The notes under the pieces were generated by a model that saw nothing but the letters and a program-made list of their open reading frames with translations, did no database searches and had not been told where the DNA came from. From positions 169,933,104-169,997,103 of the forward strand of contig NC_073693.1 of NCBI RefSeq assembly GCF_029784155.1: a stretch of 64,000 bases of DNA. The letters are read 5' to 3'. Shown piece by piece: positions 1 through 10,892 of the stretch. Every line of letters begins with the position of its first letter. The first letter of the stretch is position 1. The DNA comes from Uranotaenia lowii. Its lineage: Eukaryota > Arthropoda > Insecta > Diptera > Culicidae. The position numbers were made by a program, and so were the translations under genes.

Positions 1-48
1 ACCGGATGCTTCTCGTCGGAATCCTCGATCGAGGACCAATGGCAACAG
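1..48 (+). CDS. possible 3' end of an exon (partial)
   Basis: The window opens in balanced-composition sequence that ends in CAG|GTGAGC at 48/49, a near-consensus splice donor, and then drops abruptly into AT-rich, homopolymer-rich DNA. All three plus-strand frames are open across the 48 bases, so the phase and the protein cannot be fixed. The minus-strand alternative needs an acceptor at the same place but has no pyrimidine tract, only an A-rich run. This is therefore most simply an internal exon of a plus-strand gene whose following intron covers much of the window. I do not recognise the product. It could also be an untranslated exon. Confidence 0.4.
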
Positions 49-341
49 GTGAGCTAACATTTTTTTTAAGCATTTATACATAAAGAACTGAAAACGTGAA
101 ACTCAACAATATTCTACATTTTATTACGTTATCGGGTTTGTTGATAATGTTTTGAAAAATGAGGCTTGTGCATTTGAAATTCCGTATCGCAGATTCATTT
201 CATCAATATTCACACGCAATTCCTATTCATAAATGCAAATGAGCAGAACTCAGCTCTGTTTCCTTGATCTCTGAGCACTAGTTGACAGAAATCACTTTCC
301 ACACCTGATTTTTATTTTTGTCTGTATTTTTTAAAATTAAA
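49..341 (+). other. AT-rich intron-like sequence, no features seen
   Basis: This stretch directly follows the putative splice donor. It is AT-rich with no convincing ORF, repeat boundary or RNA gene. Confidence 0.4.
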
Positions 342-538
342 TACCGTCGTACGGGGTGGAAATGGCTCAAAAAACAATGTTTTTGAATTGATAACTCCCT
401 TATATTACAGAACAAAAATGTAACAATGCAGCAATGTTTGCAGATATCAAGAGTGTAAGTGTGCAAAATGTTGTTGAGAAAAAATGATTTTTTAAAAACT
501 TTATGAGCAAATGAAAATTGACCCATTCTCACCCCTTA
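342..538. mobile_element. small TA-type MITE, CCGTC...GGGG family
   Basis: The left end TACCGTCGTACGGGG begins at 342. The arm ACGGGGTGGAAATGGCTCAA (351-370) is matched with a few mismatches in inverted orientation by 518-537. The interior is AT-rich and non-coding. The left tip resembles that of the element at 17025, but the right tip is eroded, so the outer boundary is uncertain. It is probably a short non-autonomous DNA transposon. Confidence 0.5.
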
Positions 539-1354
539 GAGCGGGTGACTATGAGTCAACATTGTTGCAGTTGAATAATAGCATAAACAATGTTGAATCA
601 AAATGATAAACAAAATGATCAAATAAGGCATAAATTCAGGTGAATAATTGTCTGTTGTTAAATAACTGAATTACGGTTGTCGAAAAACTGTAAAAATGAG
701 TTAGTTTGGGCGTTAAAACGTGCTTTACCACTACCTGAATTGCTTATACAAGACGGTGGGTAAAGTTTCACGCAATCCTTTTTCGCACTCTATACTAGAG
801 AGAAAAAGAGTACATTGGGAAAAAAATCCAAAGTTATAAAGACTAACACCATTTATTCATAAAAACATGATGTTTTTGGTCAAAATACCGCCAATTTGTT
901 GCAAGATATGTGACTTACGTGACAAATGCACAGTATTTTAAGTTGGAATATCCAAAGTTGGATAAAAAAAATGCATTTTTAAAAGAGTTTTTCATATAGG
1001 CGTTTTTTCATTCTTTAAAACATTATTGCTGATTCGTGCGCTTTTGATTTGTGCACTAAGCTTTTAAGCAAATTGTATTTATGCATATTGCCTGCTGTCC
1101 AGGAGAACATTGCATACTCAAAGGCGCTAAGTTTGATCGAAAAATCCCGTTTGAAATCGTGAGTGTATTCGTTATTTCTTCTATTGGTAGCCATCATTTA
1201 AAACACTCAGCAAAAAAAGCAAAACTGAAGTGTTGTGCAACGAATTCACTAAAAGTTGGATCTCTTGTATTCATAAGAATTCACCTTCATGTATCGGAAA
1301 AAAATACGTTAGTTTAAAGAGAAATTTTAATTAATTCCTTTCACCAAAAAAGGC
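539..1354. other. AT-rich sequence, no gene seen
   Basis: Both strands show only short ORFs with skewed, non-coding composition. No repeat boundary could be fixed here. Short AGAGTACA-like words recur here and at 2.35 and 2.9 kb, suggesting old repeat debris. Confidence 0.4.
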
Positions 1355-2303
1355 TACCTTAAACGGGGTAACATTGATCACTTTTTTCAATATTTCTCGC
1401 TTATTTTTTCATTTGAGGGGTGTGGTATGTTTCATATTTTAAAAACCAGTACTGAACTTCTATTAACGTAAAACATGGCTGCAGAAATTTATTAGACTAC
1501 TTTAATTATCATTGTAAAATCGATTCGTAGAATCTGATGATTTGGGGTAACATTGATCAGTCTGTATGTTGACGGTTTAAACAAGTTTACTTGATCACCT
1601 TGGATACAAAACACTACACCTTCATAATATTTACAAATGCTAGTAATTGATAAACTAAGGTAGTTCGTGTGTTAAGGCCGAGTAACAGATAAAAGCGATA
1701 GATGGACCATGATGCTGCATAAATTAAAGGGCTAAATTTTTCAACATAACTATAAAATTTTAACTAGAAAAAAAAATGGAAATTTGCCTTCATTCAATTC
1801 TTTAGACTCTAGGCCCTCGCACTATTCCCATCAATTTTTTCCTTCAAACTTTACCACTTGATAGGGTTTCTAACCTTTTGTCCTTGACTGCCTTATTCTA
1901 GGAAAACGTCCCTATTTTTTAAATATCAGAAATTTAACTCAAAATACAAAAAAAAACTTCATCAAAACTATGAATTTACCAAGGAAAAATGTTGAACTGT
2001 TACATAAATCAACCTGCTGCTTCTAAACGCTTTGATTTCATCAGGAAGGGTGTTTGTTTGCGAGCCTTTGAAAAAAAAAAAATAGATATTTCAAGATTTT
2101 GAAATTACATTTTTACTCATATTTGACATTTTCAAAAACAAACCAAGTTTTTTTCCAATAGGAAACTTGACACGTAGGTTTTAAACGTAGAAAAAAGATT
2201 TAAGATATTTTAACTTTAGACTTAGTTATTGATGATTATGTGGAAAAATTTCATGTTGATCAAAGTTACTCCGGTGATCAAAGTTATTCCGTTTTACGGT
2301 TTA
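1355..2303. mobile_element. non-autonomous TA-flanked element, family T1 copy 1
   Basis: The left end TACCTTAAACGGGGTAACAT starts at 1355. The right end contains GTTGATCAAAGTTACTCC at 2255 and GGTGATCAAAGTTATTCC at 2273, an 18-bp tandem doubling of the terminal word, followed by CCGTTTTACGGTTTA. The word GGGGTAACATTGATCA recurs inside near 1545. The interior aligns by eye to parts of the element at 47023-50516: for example TTTGTTTG(C/T)GAGCCTT and the stretch around 1800-1900 match 48.37-48.65 kb. There is no coding capacity. This copy lacks the insertions present in the 47-kb copy. Confidence 0.75.
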
Positions 2304-2370
2304 TTTCGTAAAATTTTACAGAAGAAAAGTACACTCATTTTTGATCGAAAAAGAGTACATGTACTCTTAA

Positions 2371-2895
2371 AAGAGTACGTATGGTATCCCTTGACTCTAT
2401 ACTAAGGTTGCCAGATTGGCCGGTTTTATCTGGGTTTGCCCGGATATTTGATTAAAAATTTGAAAACAGTCCGGCCCGGCCCGGTATCCCGGATTTCACT
2501 GTAAAATGCCCGTATGTTGTCCGGATTTATTCACTTTTTCTTGGAAAATCAAACAAAAAAAAACAACAAACGCCTCTAAAACGAAACATGTTGAGCAAGT
2601 TTTATGTAAATAATAATGAACAGTTTTTTGGTAGCTTAAAATGCGATCCAAATTCTGTCGATGAGTTTTGATGAAAAACATTATTTTTTTCAATTTATTT
2701 TCTTGATTATTGTTGAGTAATTTCTGGATTTTGAGAAAATTTGCTCGGATTTTGCCCAGATTTATTGTAGTCACATTTGAAACCAAGTGTCCGGATTTTG
2801 CCAAATTTTTATATAAAACTGGCCGGTTTGTCCGGCCCGGATATGTGCTGGAGTGCTGTGCCTTAGTCTATACTGAAGTTACCATACGTACTCTT
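2371..2895. repeat. inverted-repeat host unit split by a later insertion
   Basis: AAGAGTACGTATGGTA at 2371-2386 is perfectly inverted as TACCATACGTACTCTT at 2880-2895. Between the arms sits the CCGG-rich element with its own direct repeats. The arms therefore appear to belong to an older hairpin or foldback unit whose loop received the later element. Confidence 0.6.
2404..2866. mobile_element. CCGG-rich dispersed element, 8-bp target duplication
   Basis: The element is flanked by the direct repeat TCTATACT at 2396-2403 and 2867-2874, the target-duplication length typical of hAT transposons. Its tips are AAGGTTGCCAGA on the left and a terminus ending CCTTAG on the right. Near both ends it carries clusters of CCGG/CCCGGAT words (GTCCGGCCCGGCCCGG at about 2471; TGTCCGGCCCGGATATGTGC at about 2829). 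Related fragments occur at 16815-16955 and 45950-46290. No transposase is present. The hAT assignment is an inference from duplication length only. Confidence 0.7.
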
Positions 2896-3312
2896 CTTTT
2901 TGTGAAATCTTGCGGAATGTACTCTTTTTTTTTATTGGAAGACATTTTATCAGAGAAACGAACTTATTTCTTCCAATTCATAAGTTTGTGTTATTTATGC
3001 ACAAGAAGTCCGAAAAAATGCAACACATTATGCATTCATGGCAAGGTACTCCAGGTTTCTCTTCTTTGTTGAGTTTTCCAAACGATGAATTAAAATGGAA
3101 AATATCACAAATCGATTAAAATCTAAATTTTTCGATAAAAACAAGCTTGCTATTTCATCAGCAGTACTCGCCTTTAAATATGCAATTAGCGCCCAAAGAG
3201 TTAGCAAAGAGCACTACAACAATTTAAACTCTTTTTGAAATGTACCATTTTCTCATGTTTGCGATGTTCTGATCTCTATCTCTTCGAATAATCCAACGAC
3301 CCTTTTACTTTT

Positions 3313-3478
3313 CACTAAAAATCTGCAACAAAATAAACGAAAATTCAAAACGACAACTTTCAATTTGTAAAATTTTTTTTGAAAATCTGAATTTTTGAAA
3401 AATTGAAATTTCACTAAAAATCTGCAACAAAATGAACAAAAATTTAGAACGATAACTTTCAATTTGTATAAGTATTTT
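3313..3478. repeat. 99-bp tandem duplication
   Basis: CACTAAAAATCTGCAACAAA starts at 3313 and again at 3412. The copies continue in parallel through CAACTTTCAATTTGTA and TAACTTTCAATTTGTA. The second copy is truncated. The short minus-strand ORFs across this stretch simply read the duplication twice. Confidence 0.85.
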
Positions 3479-3499
3479 TAAAAAAGTCATAATTGCCAG

Positions 3500-5210
3500 G
3501 GAATTTACATAACTAGCAACTAATTGTAACTATTTGAATGGCCATAAATTTCCTGGAAAATCCCGTTTCTCCTAAATATTTTGAAATATGATTTCAACGT
3601 ACTCTTTTTGGCGTTAAAGGATATAGTAATCCTGATTCTAGTAACCCCAGTCTATACCATATGGCAGCATCGTAACCGAAAAAAAAATCTGTGTTTTTCC
3701 ACAACAAAATTCAAATATTCAATGCTTGAATGAATTTTCTAGAAACCTAGAAAGGAAATAAAACACGCTCTTAATGTTGTTCTAAGCCGTAAATTTATAA
3801 TTTTCGAAGCATTTGCGCTTTATTGGTATTGGTGTACCAACACACAAACGATCCTAAATAGTCGTCAAAAGAGATGTCCATTAATTGGAAAGTTTTCGTG
3901 ACGTGAGATGCATTCGCAAATTTACTTTTGCACCACTGAAGTGTTGCCGTAAGACGTAATTCTAAGTCAAAACAGATTTTTTAATGACTTTTGACATGAT
4001 CATTTTTGAAATTCGACCTGATCATTCAAAGAGGGGCACCTTAATCGGCATAACCAGAATTTGACAAAACGTGGTTCACAACCTTGTGTGCAGCATTGAA
4101 AATATCCTTATATCGAATTCAACGTAAATCAAATGTAAAGATGAAGAACAAATTGAAAGCTCTTTTAACGGGTAGTTCTTGATGCGAAGTTATGCGAGCG
4201 AAGAAACTTCCCGAACACAAAGGCTAGATTGGAGGATAAACGAAACCATTGCCAAATTTGTTCCCAAACAAATAATGCTATCTGTTCCGGCAGGTGGCCA
4301 AGAGAAGTATCGAGTCGGCAAAGTTTGTAATTGATTTCGTGTGAAAGTGGTCAGTTGTCGGAGAAAGTTTACTCCAGCATCGGAAGAAATTAAATCTATT
4401 TCGAAAATATCCCCTACCTAGCTATACCCGAATAATAACCACAAAATGAAGCGGTGTTCTGAGAAAGCGAGGCTAGGCAAAACAATCTACCACCACTTAC
4501 TTGGGGTCAAATACATTGGCTCTGGTTTGAGGTCCACTTCCTGTTCTCAACAACAACGAAAAAAAAAACTACTAGAAAATAATGCCGGATAAAACAACTT
4601 TTAATACTTTCGATACCGAGCAGGAGCAAGTTCCGCTACACTAGTTGGCTACATTAATTTTTGCCGAAGCAACAAGAAAAATTAGCTTATTGTTTCGCTA
4701 GAAAACAGTCTGGCGTTCTACCCACAGACTGGCTGGCAGGAATCAAAGGCCAGGATCACATTCTCACCACCACCTATCATACCGGCTTCCGGTGTTCCAC
4801 CCTCTCACGGTGGAAACTTCGGGCAGCAAAAGTCTGTATAATGGATTTTTTGTTGTTTTACCGTTTGCTCCTTTTGAGTGAAGAGAAGGGTGTTTCATGG
4901 TTGAATAGAATTTTGATATTCTGTAAATACAGAATGATTAATTTTAAAGGAAGAAAATTGAAGCTTAAATTAAAATGTTTTTCCAAAGCATTTCAGAAAA
5001 AAAACAAATGTGGTTGCTTAAAACTGCTGTCCTGGCCATCTCGTCATTGGATGTCAATCACTGTCCTATTTAACAGTCTAAACCCGACTGTTGTATATTT
5101 CAACTTATAGTATTATTTGTAGAATGCATAGGCAACAGATGACCTTCCATCAAACTGTTGATATGCACCGGTCCATTTTTTTCACAAGCGTGAACCGTTT
5201 CAAGGAGCTA
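3500..5210. other. unique-looking sequence, no supported gene
   Basis: Composition is AT-rich apart from a slightly GC-richer patch at 4.45-4.85 kb. A 149-codon plus-strand ORF (4661-5110) crosses that patch, but its second half is lysine/leucine-rich from AT-rich DNA, and no family is recognisable. No splice-bounded exon or repeat end could be supported. Confidence 0.35.
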
Positions 5211-5216
5211 ATACAT

Positions 5217-6012
5217 TAGACTGAGTCGATTTGTGATCATTTTTGAATTTCTCAAACCATGGGGTCTAGAAAGCTTCGTTTTGATTCAAAACTCATCAAT
5301 GAATTTTTGCAGAATTTTGTAGAAACGTTTACATAAGTTAATTTGGAGGTTTTATGTTTTTATGAGAAAATTGAATAATTTTTTGCATCGGTTTTGTTTC
5401 TTTTGTGATGCCGGCCCTGCTGATGGTTTTCGTACCAATTTATAAATTCTCTAATGGACATTTTCCGCTGAACACCTTTGTCGAAGACCATAACTTCGTA
5501 TCTTATCAGGCAAAAAAGTTATAAGCTGTTTAACATGCGTATGTTTTTTTTGGCATTGAAAAACAATAAAATCATTTGACATCACTGCTGATGCCTTGCG
5601 AGGTATTGCATGAAAAGTAGTCATGCAATATCTCGCAAGGCATCAGCAGTGATGTCAAATGAATTTATCGTTCTTCAATGCCAAAACACATGCCCTCATT
5701 CAACACCTAATGACTCATTTTTCTGATAAGATACGAAGTTACGGTTTTTGACAAAGTTGTTCAGCTGAAAATTCCCTTTAGAAAATTTATAAATTGGTAC
5801 GAAAGCCATTCGCAGGCTCGAGACAAACCGGATGTTCATTTTTCAGTACAAAATTTTAAATTTTCCCATACATACCCAAAAGTTAAAATTTACTCATGTA
5901 CACGTTACTTAAAAATTCTGCAAAAATCATGGACGAGTTTAGAACCAAAGCATAGCTTTTAAGACTTTAGGGTTTGAGAAATTAAAAAATGACCCTAAAT
6001 TGACTCAGTCTA
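5217..6012. mobile_element. foldback element with ~0.4-kb arms
   Basis: The outer ends are TAGACTGAGTCGATTT at 5217 and AAATTGACTCAGTCTA ending at 6012. The two halves pair along almost their whole length around a centre near 5615. The innermost ~30 bp of each arm (from CATTTGACATCACTGCTGAT to CTTGCGAG) is almost perfectly paired, while the outer arms carry mismatches and small indels. The TA at each tip may be the target duplication. No ORF is present. This is a snapback or foldback-type non-autonomous transposon. Confidence 0.85.
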
Positions 6013-6377
6013 CTAATACCTATCATAAGCAGGAAACCATCCCTAGCATCAGGCGCCGGGAAAACAGTCTCGCATCATATTTCCGAAAGGAGAGAAAATT
6101 TCTCCTTCTGCAACTTTTTGCTTTCGGTGTCCTATATCATCAGTAAAAAGAAAAGGCGGGTTAGAATTATTGAAAGGTAGTAGTAGAATCTGTAAGCATT
6201 AAAACGATACGATATGGCTCCGAAGAGATCCACACTTTTACCAGAAAACGAAACATAACCTATCAAAAACATTTGCCTCTTCCAATCAATTTCACTTTAG
6301 AATGCATTAGAAAAGTTTGGATGCAAGTTAAACAACCATTGAAATAAATTGTGAGTTTTAGAAATTTATTGAAAAGT

Positions 6378-6663
6378 ATTTAAATTTCCTATCGACTGGT
6401 CCGGTAATGTTGAAAAAGTTTCTCGGCGATTTCAGTGTCAAAAAATCATAAAACGATGTTTATTTACTACATCCGACGTTTCGGCATGTTTATTTTGCCT
6501 TTATCAAGGAATCTGGCGAGTTGGAAAAAGTTTACAAAAATTTTAAATTAATTATTGTATCAGCTAATCTTATTCCTTACTTCTAACTGTTTTCATGTTA
6601 TGAGGACAATACAAAATAAATATTATATAATTATATATGAAATCGCCGAGAAACTTTTTCAAC
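6378..6663. mobile_element. 286-bp element with 14-bp target duplication (CCGAAACGTCGG core)
   Basis: ATTTATTGAAAAGT occurs at 6364-6377 and 6664-6677 as a perfect direct repeat bounding the element. Inside, a 27-bp perfect inverted repeat occupies 6408-6434 and 6638-6664 (core TCTCGGCGATTTCA and its complement). Reading the minus strand, there is CCTTGATAAAGGC, a short spacer, then TGCCGAAACGTCGGATG. A second member at 15413-15527 shares the same core and about 50 bp beyond it. The long target duplication points to target-primed or similar integration rather than TA cut-and-paste. Whether it is a Penelope-like relic is speculative. Confidence 0.65.
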
Positions 6664-6679
6664 ATTTATTGAAAAGTTT

Positions 6680-7646
6680 AGTGATGTATTGCGATTTTCT
6701 TCTGGCGCTAGAGTTTACACACAAAAATATCGTCAACCCCCAATTTCGTTCTACGATTTCCGACTTTTTCCCTCACCGCCATACCTGTACGTCTCTTGAA
6801 TACGTGGAAGAATTGATCACAGCAATCATGTCTTTTTGAATTTGAAGCAAAACAAAACAATTGAAAAAAAAATCGTGGAACTTCACGTTGCTCACGCAGT
6901 TCGATAAATGATAACACGGCTGATAATTTCTAAAACAAATTTCGTAACATTGCAAAGTTGTCAACTAATATTTGTAAACAAACAATTCAAGAACGTGCAA
7001 AACCAGGTGAGAAAAAGATTTATGTAAATTTTTGACAGATAAAATAATTTGCAAGCAAATCTAGTTATTCAAGAAAATCAGGATAAACTGCACATAAATT
7101 AAAACAAATATGAAATATGTTTATTGAAAAACGGGAATGGCGTCGGGTTTCGTCCTGTCTCGACATGTTTTTTAAAAATCTTTCAAATAACAGAAATAAT
7201 AATTGAATAAGGCAATTTTTCAATGTGTAATGAAAAAATTACCAATGTTCATCACCAGAACAGATGACAAATGATTTTTTTTTTTGTTTTTAGAAGGCAT
7301 AATTCCTTTCGAGAAAAGTTGAAAATTTGCAAGAAAAACTCCTATTTTTACATTTTTCGTCAAGTTTACGTAATTTAACAACTGAGAAGGTCCACAAATG
7401 TTTAGGAACGCACAATAGTGTAGAAGAGACTGACATTCTCAGATATGTTAAAAAATGTTTGTTTAGTGAAATACAGATAGTGGCGCATCTTGGCGGCTCT
7501 GCGCATTTTATCCCCAGTTCCCCTACCTTTTGGAACAAATGATGAGGCATAAATCACGGACAAAAACTACAGATCTTTTTCCGATAGTTTCAGCAATGAG
7601 AAGAACAAATAATATTTGAGCTTCGTGCATCCTCTTAGGCTCGTTT
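6680..7646. other. AT-rich sequence, no gene seen
   Basis: Only short ORFs on both strands, none with a recognisable domain. A long T tract at 7643-7664 belongs to the following SINE. Confidence 0.35.
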
Positions 7647-7827
7647 TTTTTTTTTTTTTTTTTTGTTTCGATTATAGTCGTTTTAACATCTTTATGTCAT
7701 TCGCGACTTATATCAACGATGTAGTTGGCGGACAAGTTATTGAAAAACTGATCCGGTACAACTGTGATCGATGTTTACTCTTGGGCTCGAACTCCAGGAC
7801 ATCGGCTCAGGAAGCAACCGACTTGAC
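7647..7827 (-). mobile_element. tRNA-derived SINE, family S2
   Basis: TAGGCTCGTTT at 7636-7646 and 7828-7838 forms an 11-bp target-site duplication. On the minus strand the element ends in a long A tract (plus-strand T run), as expected for retroposition. It aligns with the copies at 8889-9075 and 44493-44631 through GAACTC/GAACTCGG, GATATAAGTCGCGAATGACA-like and AAAACGAC blocks. The tRNA-like head contains the polymerase III box B region (GTTCGAGC on the minus strand). Confidence 0.85.
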
Positions 7828-7838
7828 TAGGCTCGTTT

Positions 7839-8888
7839 GAGTTTCTTTTTTTTTCAAAAAGGCACAATTTTTTGAGAATAATCAGTCTTAATTAAAAACT
7901 CACACTTTTTTTAAATCATTTTAACATTTTGAAAAGCGACCCTTTGAAATAAATAAGTGATGATACTGAAGGCAAACTTATTGCATATTCAGATTGAAAA
8001 TTCATTATTTGCTCAAAATTAGTTAAAAGAAACATTTGCATCAAGAACAAAAGTTGATGTTGTAGACCAGTCCAGAGAAGTCAAACGAAGCTAAGTATTC
8101 CAGAAAACCTTAAGATCTACAAATTTCCGGAGGCTGGCTAAAATTCGAAAAGATGTGTACTTTTTGAACAAATAACGAAGTTAATGAAAGCAATAGAAAT
8201 AAATTTCTTCAATAAAAATCTCAATGATTTCACAATTTAGTAGAATAGATCAAAAACATAAGAGGTTATTTTTTGTTTTTAATATAAATCACGATGATAA
8301 GAGGTTATTTTTTGTTTTTGATATAAATCACGATGATTTTAGTTTGAAATGTTGTTAGGAAAAGCTTCTTTTAAATTATAATTATTGTTATCGAGTCTTG
8401 TAATGTCCAAAACTACCGTCACTGGAGCATCATGCAACACATTTCGACTTCAATGGCTTCGAAAAACTTAATGTCTTCAGATAATCATACCATTATACAT
8501 CAAAAGTTTTAATGTTTATAGGACATCATATTGATTTAGACAGACAAATTATTGTTTTTACCAGTTTTTTTTAATTTACCAAAACATGTGATTTTCACAT
8601 CTCTAAGAAAAAAAAGAATAAGTTGCAACAATCAAATGAAAACATTTGAAAATATATAGTTCTTGATATAAATTGTGATGTCATTACGCATGAATCACCG
8701 ATTGCAGAAATTTTTGGTTTTGTTTGAATTGAATTTAACGTTTTTCTATCGAAAATGTGTTTAAAGAGAAAGCATATAGGTGTTGCATACATTTAGGGGC
8801 AAAAAATACTACAACAATTCTCAATTATCAATTTTTTGGCTTGTTGTGTTAGATTTTACTGTTAATTTTGAATATTAGATTAAGAAGG
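7839..8888. other. AT-rich sequence, no gene seen
   Basis: No coding signal. The stretch near 8.78-8.85 kb (GTTGCATACAT(T/C)TAGGGGC) recurs at 48.30 kb and is repeat debris. Confidence 0.35.
8258..8335. repeat. 39-bp tandem duplication
   Basis: Two adjacent copies start at 8258 and 8297. Each begins ATAAGAGGTTATTTTTTG and ends ATAAATCACGATG, with a single visible base difference (A/G) between them. The near-identity suggests a recent slippage or duplication event. Confidence 0.9.
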
Positions 8889-9075
8889 TTTTTTTTGTAT
8901 TGTTTATAGTAGTTTTACTATCTTTATAACATTCTCGACTTTATATCAACGTTGCAATTGGCAAACAGTTTTTGAAACACTTATCCGGTACAATGGTGTT
9001 CGATGTTTAATCTTGCGCTCGAACTCGGCTCAAGAGGCAACTGATTTGCCAACTGAGCTGCTAAATCGCAAACCA
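8889..9075 (-). mobile_element. tRNA-derived SINE, family S2
   Basis: Read on the minus strand it starts GTGGTTTGCGATTTAGCAGC, followed by TCAGTTGGCAAATCAGTTGC (box A region), then GAGTTCGAGCGC (box B). It runs through a tRNA-unrelated body and ends in an A-rich tail. It is the closest of the three copies to a full tRNA-like head. No clear target duplication remains. Confidence 0.8.
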
Positions 9076-9304
9076 CATTAGTGGATGTTGTTTTGAGCTC
9101 ATTGCTCTTGATTTTCTTGATTTTTTAATAGTTCTTGGTCTCGAGAAAAGGAACTTTCTTTATTATGTAAAGAATTAGTATACCCCAAAAAATCTCCTAT
9201 TCCCAAGTTATTCAATATGTTTTGCTCAGCTTCAATAATAAGTCTCTTTAAAAAATAAAATCAGAACTTTCCAAGACAAAGATGAAACGTGTAAAAGTTT
9301 GTTA

Positions 9305-10892
9305 TAGGGTGTGTTCAACGAAACCCAATCGAAATCAATTGAAATGGATTGACAGTTGATCAGCTGTTTTTTCAATTGACTTCGATCGATTTCTATTAGG
9401 CTGTTGATTGAACAGCCATTCACTAATACTAACACGCTATGTTTGTTGTCATTTTCTTATTCAGCTGTGCTTTTTGAGGTTTCGAGATTCTTTAAGCATA
9501 ATGCAAAAAGTTTTAGGCAAATAAACTCAAATCAAACATACCCATTGTGTTCGCCATATTTCAAGAATTTCAGACAGATTATTTTCTCCGATAACTTCGT
9601 TTGTCATCGTTATTTAACTGACGTGGTTTTCGTTTTCCAGTACAAAAACGGTTCTGGGCATGATATTCCTTAGAGATGGATGACTGCTGCCAAAACAAGT
9701 CGGTAGGCAGATAAAAACAAATCCGAAAGCCACTGATGGAAGTTTATCAGAGGCACAAGAATTTTAAAACAGAAAAAGGTTTGTATTTTATTTTTTTATT
9801 TTAGTAGGTTATGAGAAAAAGTAATTATTGTTTTTGTTTAGGTCCCCAATCACCTCGATAATTAAAAGATGTCTACCATCCAGGCTTGGTTCCGGTTGAG
9901 GAGTGGTGGAGCCATTCTAGGCTACAGAAGGGCCAAATAATCTCAGAAATAGGAAAACATAATTTGCAGCTTTTTTTCAAATATTTAAGTTAACGAAATA
10001 TGTCATTTTTACCGGTTCACCGGATATTTTTCAAAAATGTGCACCTCCATAATTAATATTGTATTATGACTTTAGGAATATGGAAATATTGTAATTAAAA
10101 ATAAATTTCTTCTGTTGTTCAAAATATGTATTTATTTATTTTAACCTTATTGTATTAAATTTCACTTTTGCTTCGGTGCAGCAACTGCATTGAATAATGC
10201 TACTAAAACTACATCACTGACACAGCACCTCTGACACATAACTGCCGACGAGACATAGACCGACACCACTTTCACTAGCACCTGCACGGTCCACAGAAAC
10301 GAAACAGCTGTTTTTGTCTCTAGCAATTGCTAGACACCATTCCAACACTAGCACCACCGACACAGCACGACTGGCAGCACCACCGACTTAGCACGAGTGG
10401 CACAGCACCACCAACTTAGCACGAGTGGCACAGCACCACCGACATAGCACGAATGGCACAGCATCACCGACTCAGCACCCGACAGAGAACACCGAATCAA
10501 ATGACACCACACCACCTGCACCACCAGCACAGCACCTCTTACACAACATCACTGGCACAGCAACACCGACGCTGCACCGATTGACTCCAGTTTCATTTGT
10601 ACGAATCACACTAACTAACGAATGACATCAGTTTCAATTTTGAAAATTAAAAACCAAACCGAATCAGCTGTTTTTTGACAGTAAACAACTGCATTTGTGT
10701 TAGTGCGATAGAAACCGATAGAAATGAATCCTGCTCTTGGGCTTGATCGATTTCGATTGGTTTCGATCGATTCCGATTGGCTTCATTGAACGTCAATTGG
10801 ATTAGTTCCGACCAAAACATTGGCTGAGTGAACAACAATTTACCAATCGAAATCGATTGAAACCAATTTCAATTGGCTGTTGAACGGGCCTA
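9305..10892. mobile_element. 1.6-kb inverted-repeat element with GTTCAAC tips
   Basis: The left end is TAGGGTGTGTTCAACGAAAC at 9305, and the right end is the inverse of TAGGCCCGTTCAACAGCC, ending at 10892. Subterminal regions on both sides are packed with variants of CAATCGAAATCGATTG and CGATCGATTTC, which can pair within and between ends. CAGCTGTTTTTT also appears near both ends (9361 and 10665). The interior holds no transposase but does hold a 28-bp minisatellite. TA at both tips may be the target duplication. Confidence 0.75.
10349..10485. repeat. 28-bp minisatellite, about five units
   Basis: Units start at 10375, 10403, 10431 and 10459, each near CAGCACCACCGACTTAGCAC plus GAGTGGCA, with a partial unit before. 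Related CAGCACC words continue on both sides (10.2-10.56 kb). The array sits inside the 9305-10892 element and explains the His/Pro/Thr-rich and Cys/Val-rich artefact ORFs on the two strands. Confidence 0.9.

Noticed and set aside
1..58. Minus-strand exon starting at base ~56
   Set aside because: The acceptor would be preceded by an A-rich run without a pyrimidine tract; the plus-strand donor CAG|GTGAGC is much stronger.
4661..5110. 149-codon plus ORF
   Set aside because: No recognisable domain; second half is Lys/Leu-rich from AT-rich DNA and no splice or promoter context supports it.
10348..10625. Val/Cys-rich and His/Pro/Thr-rich ORFs
   Set aside because: Both are readings of the 28-bp minisatellite.
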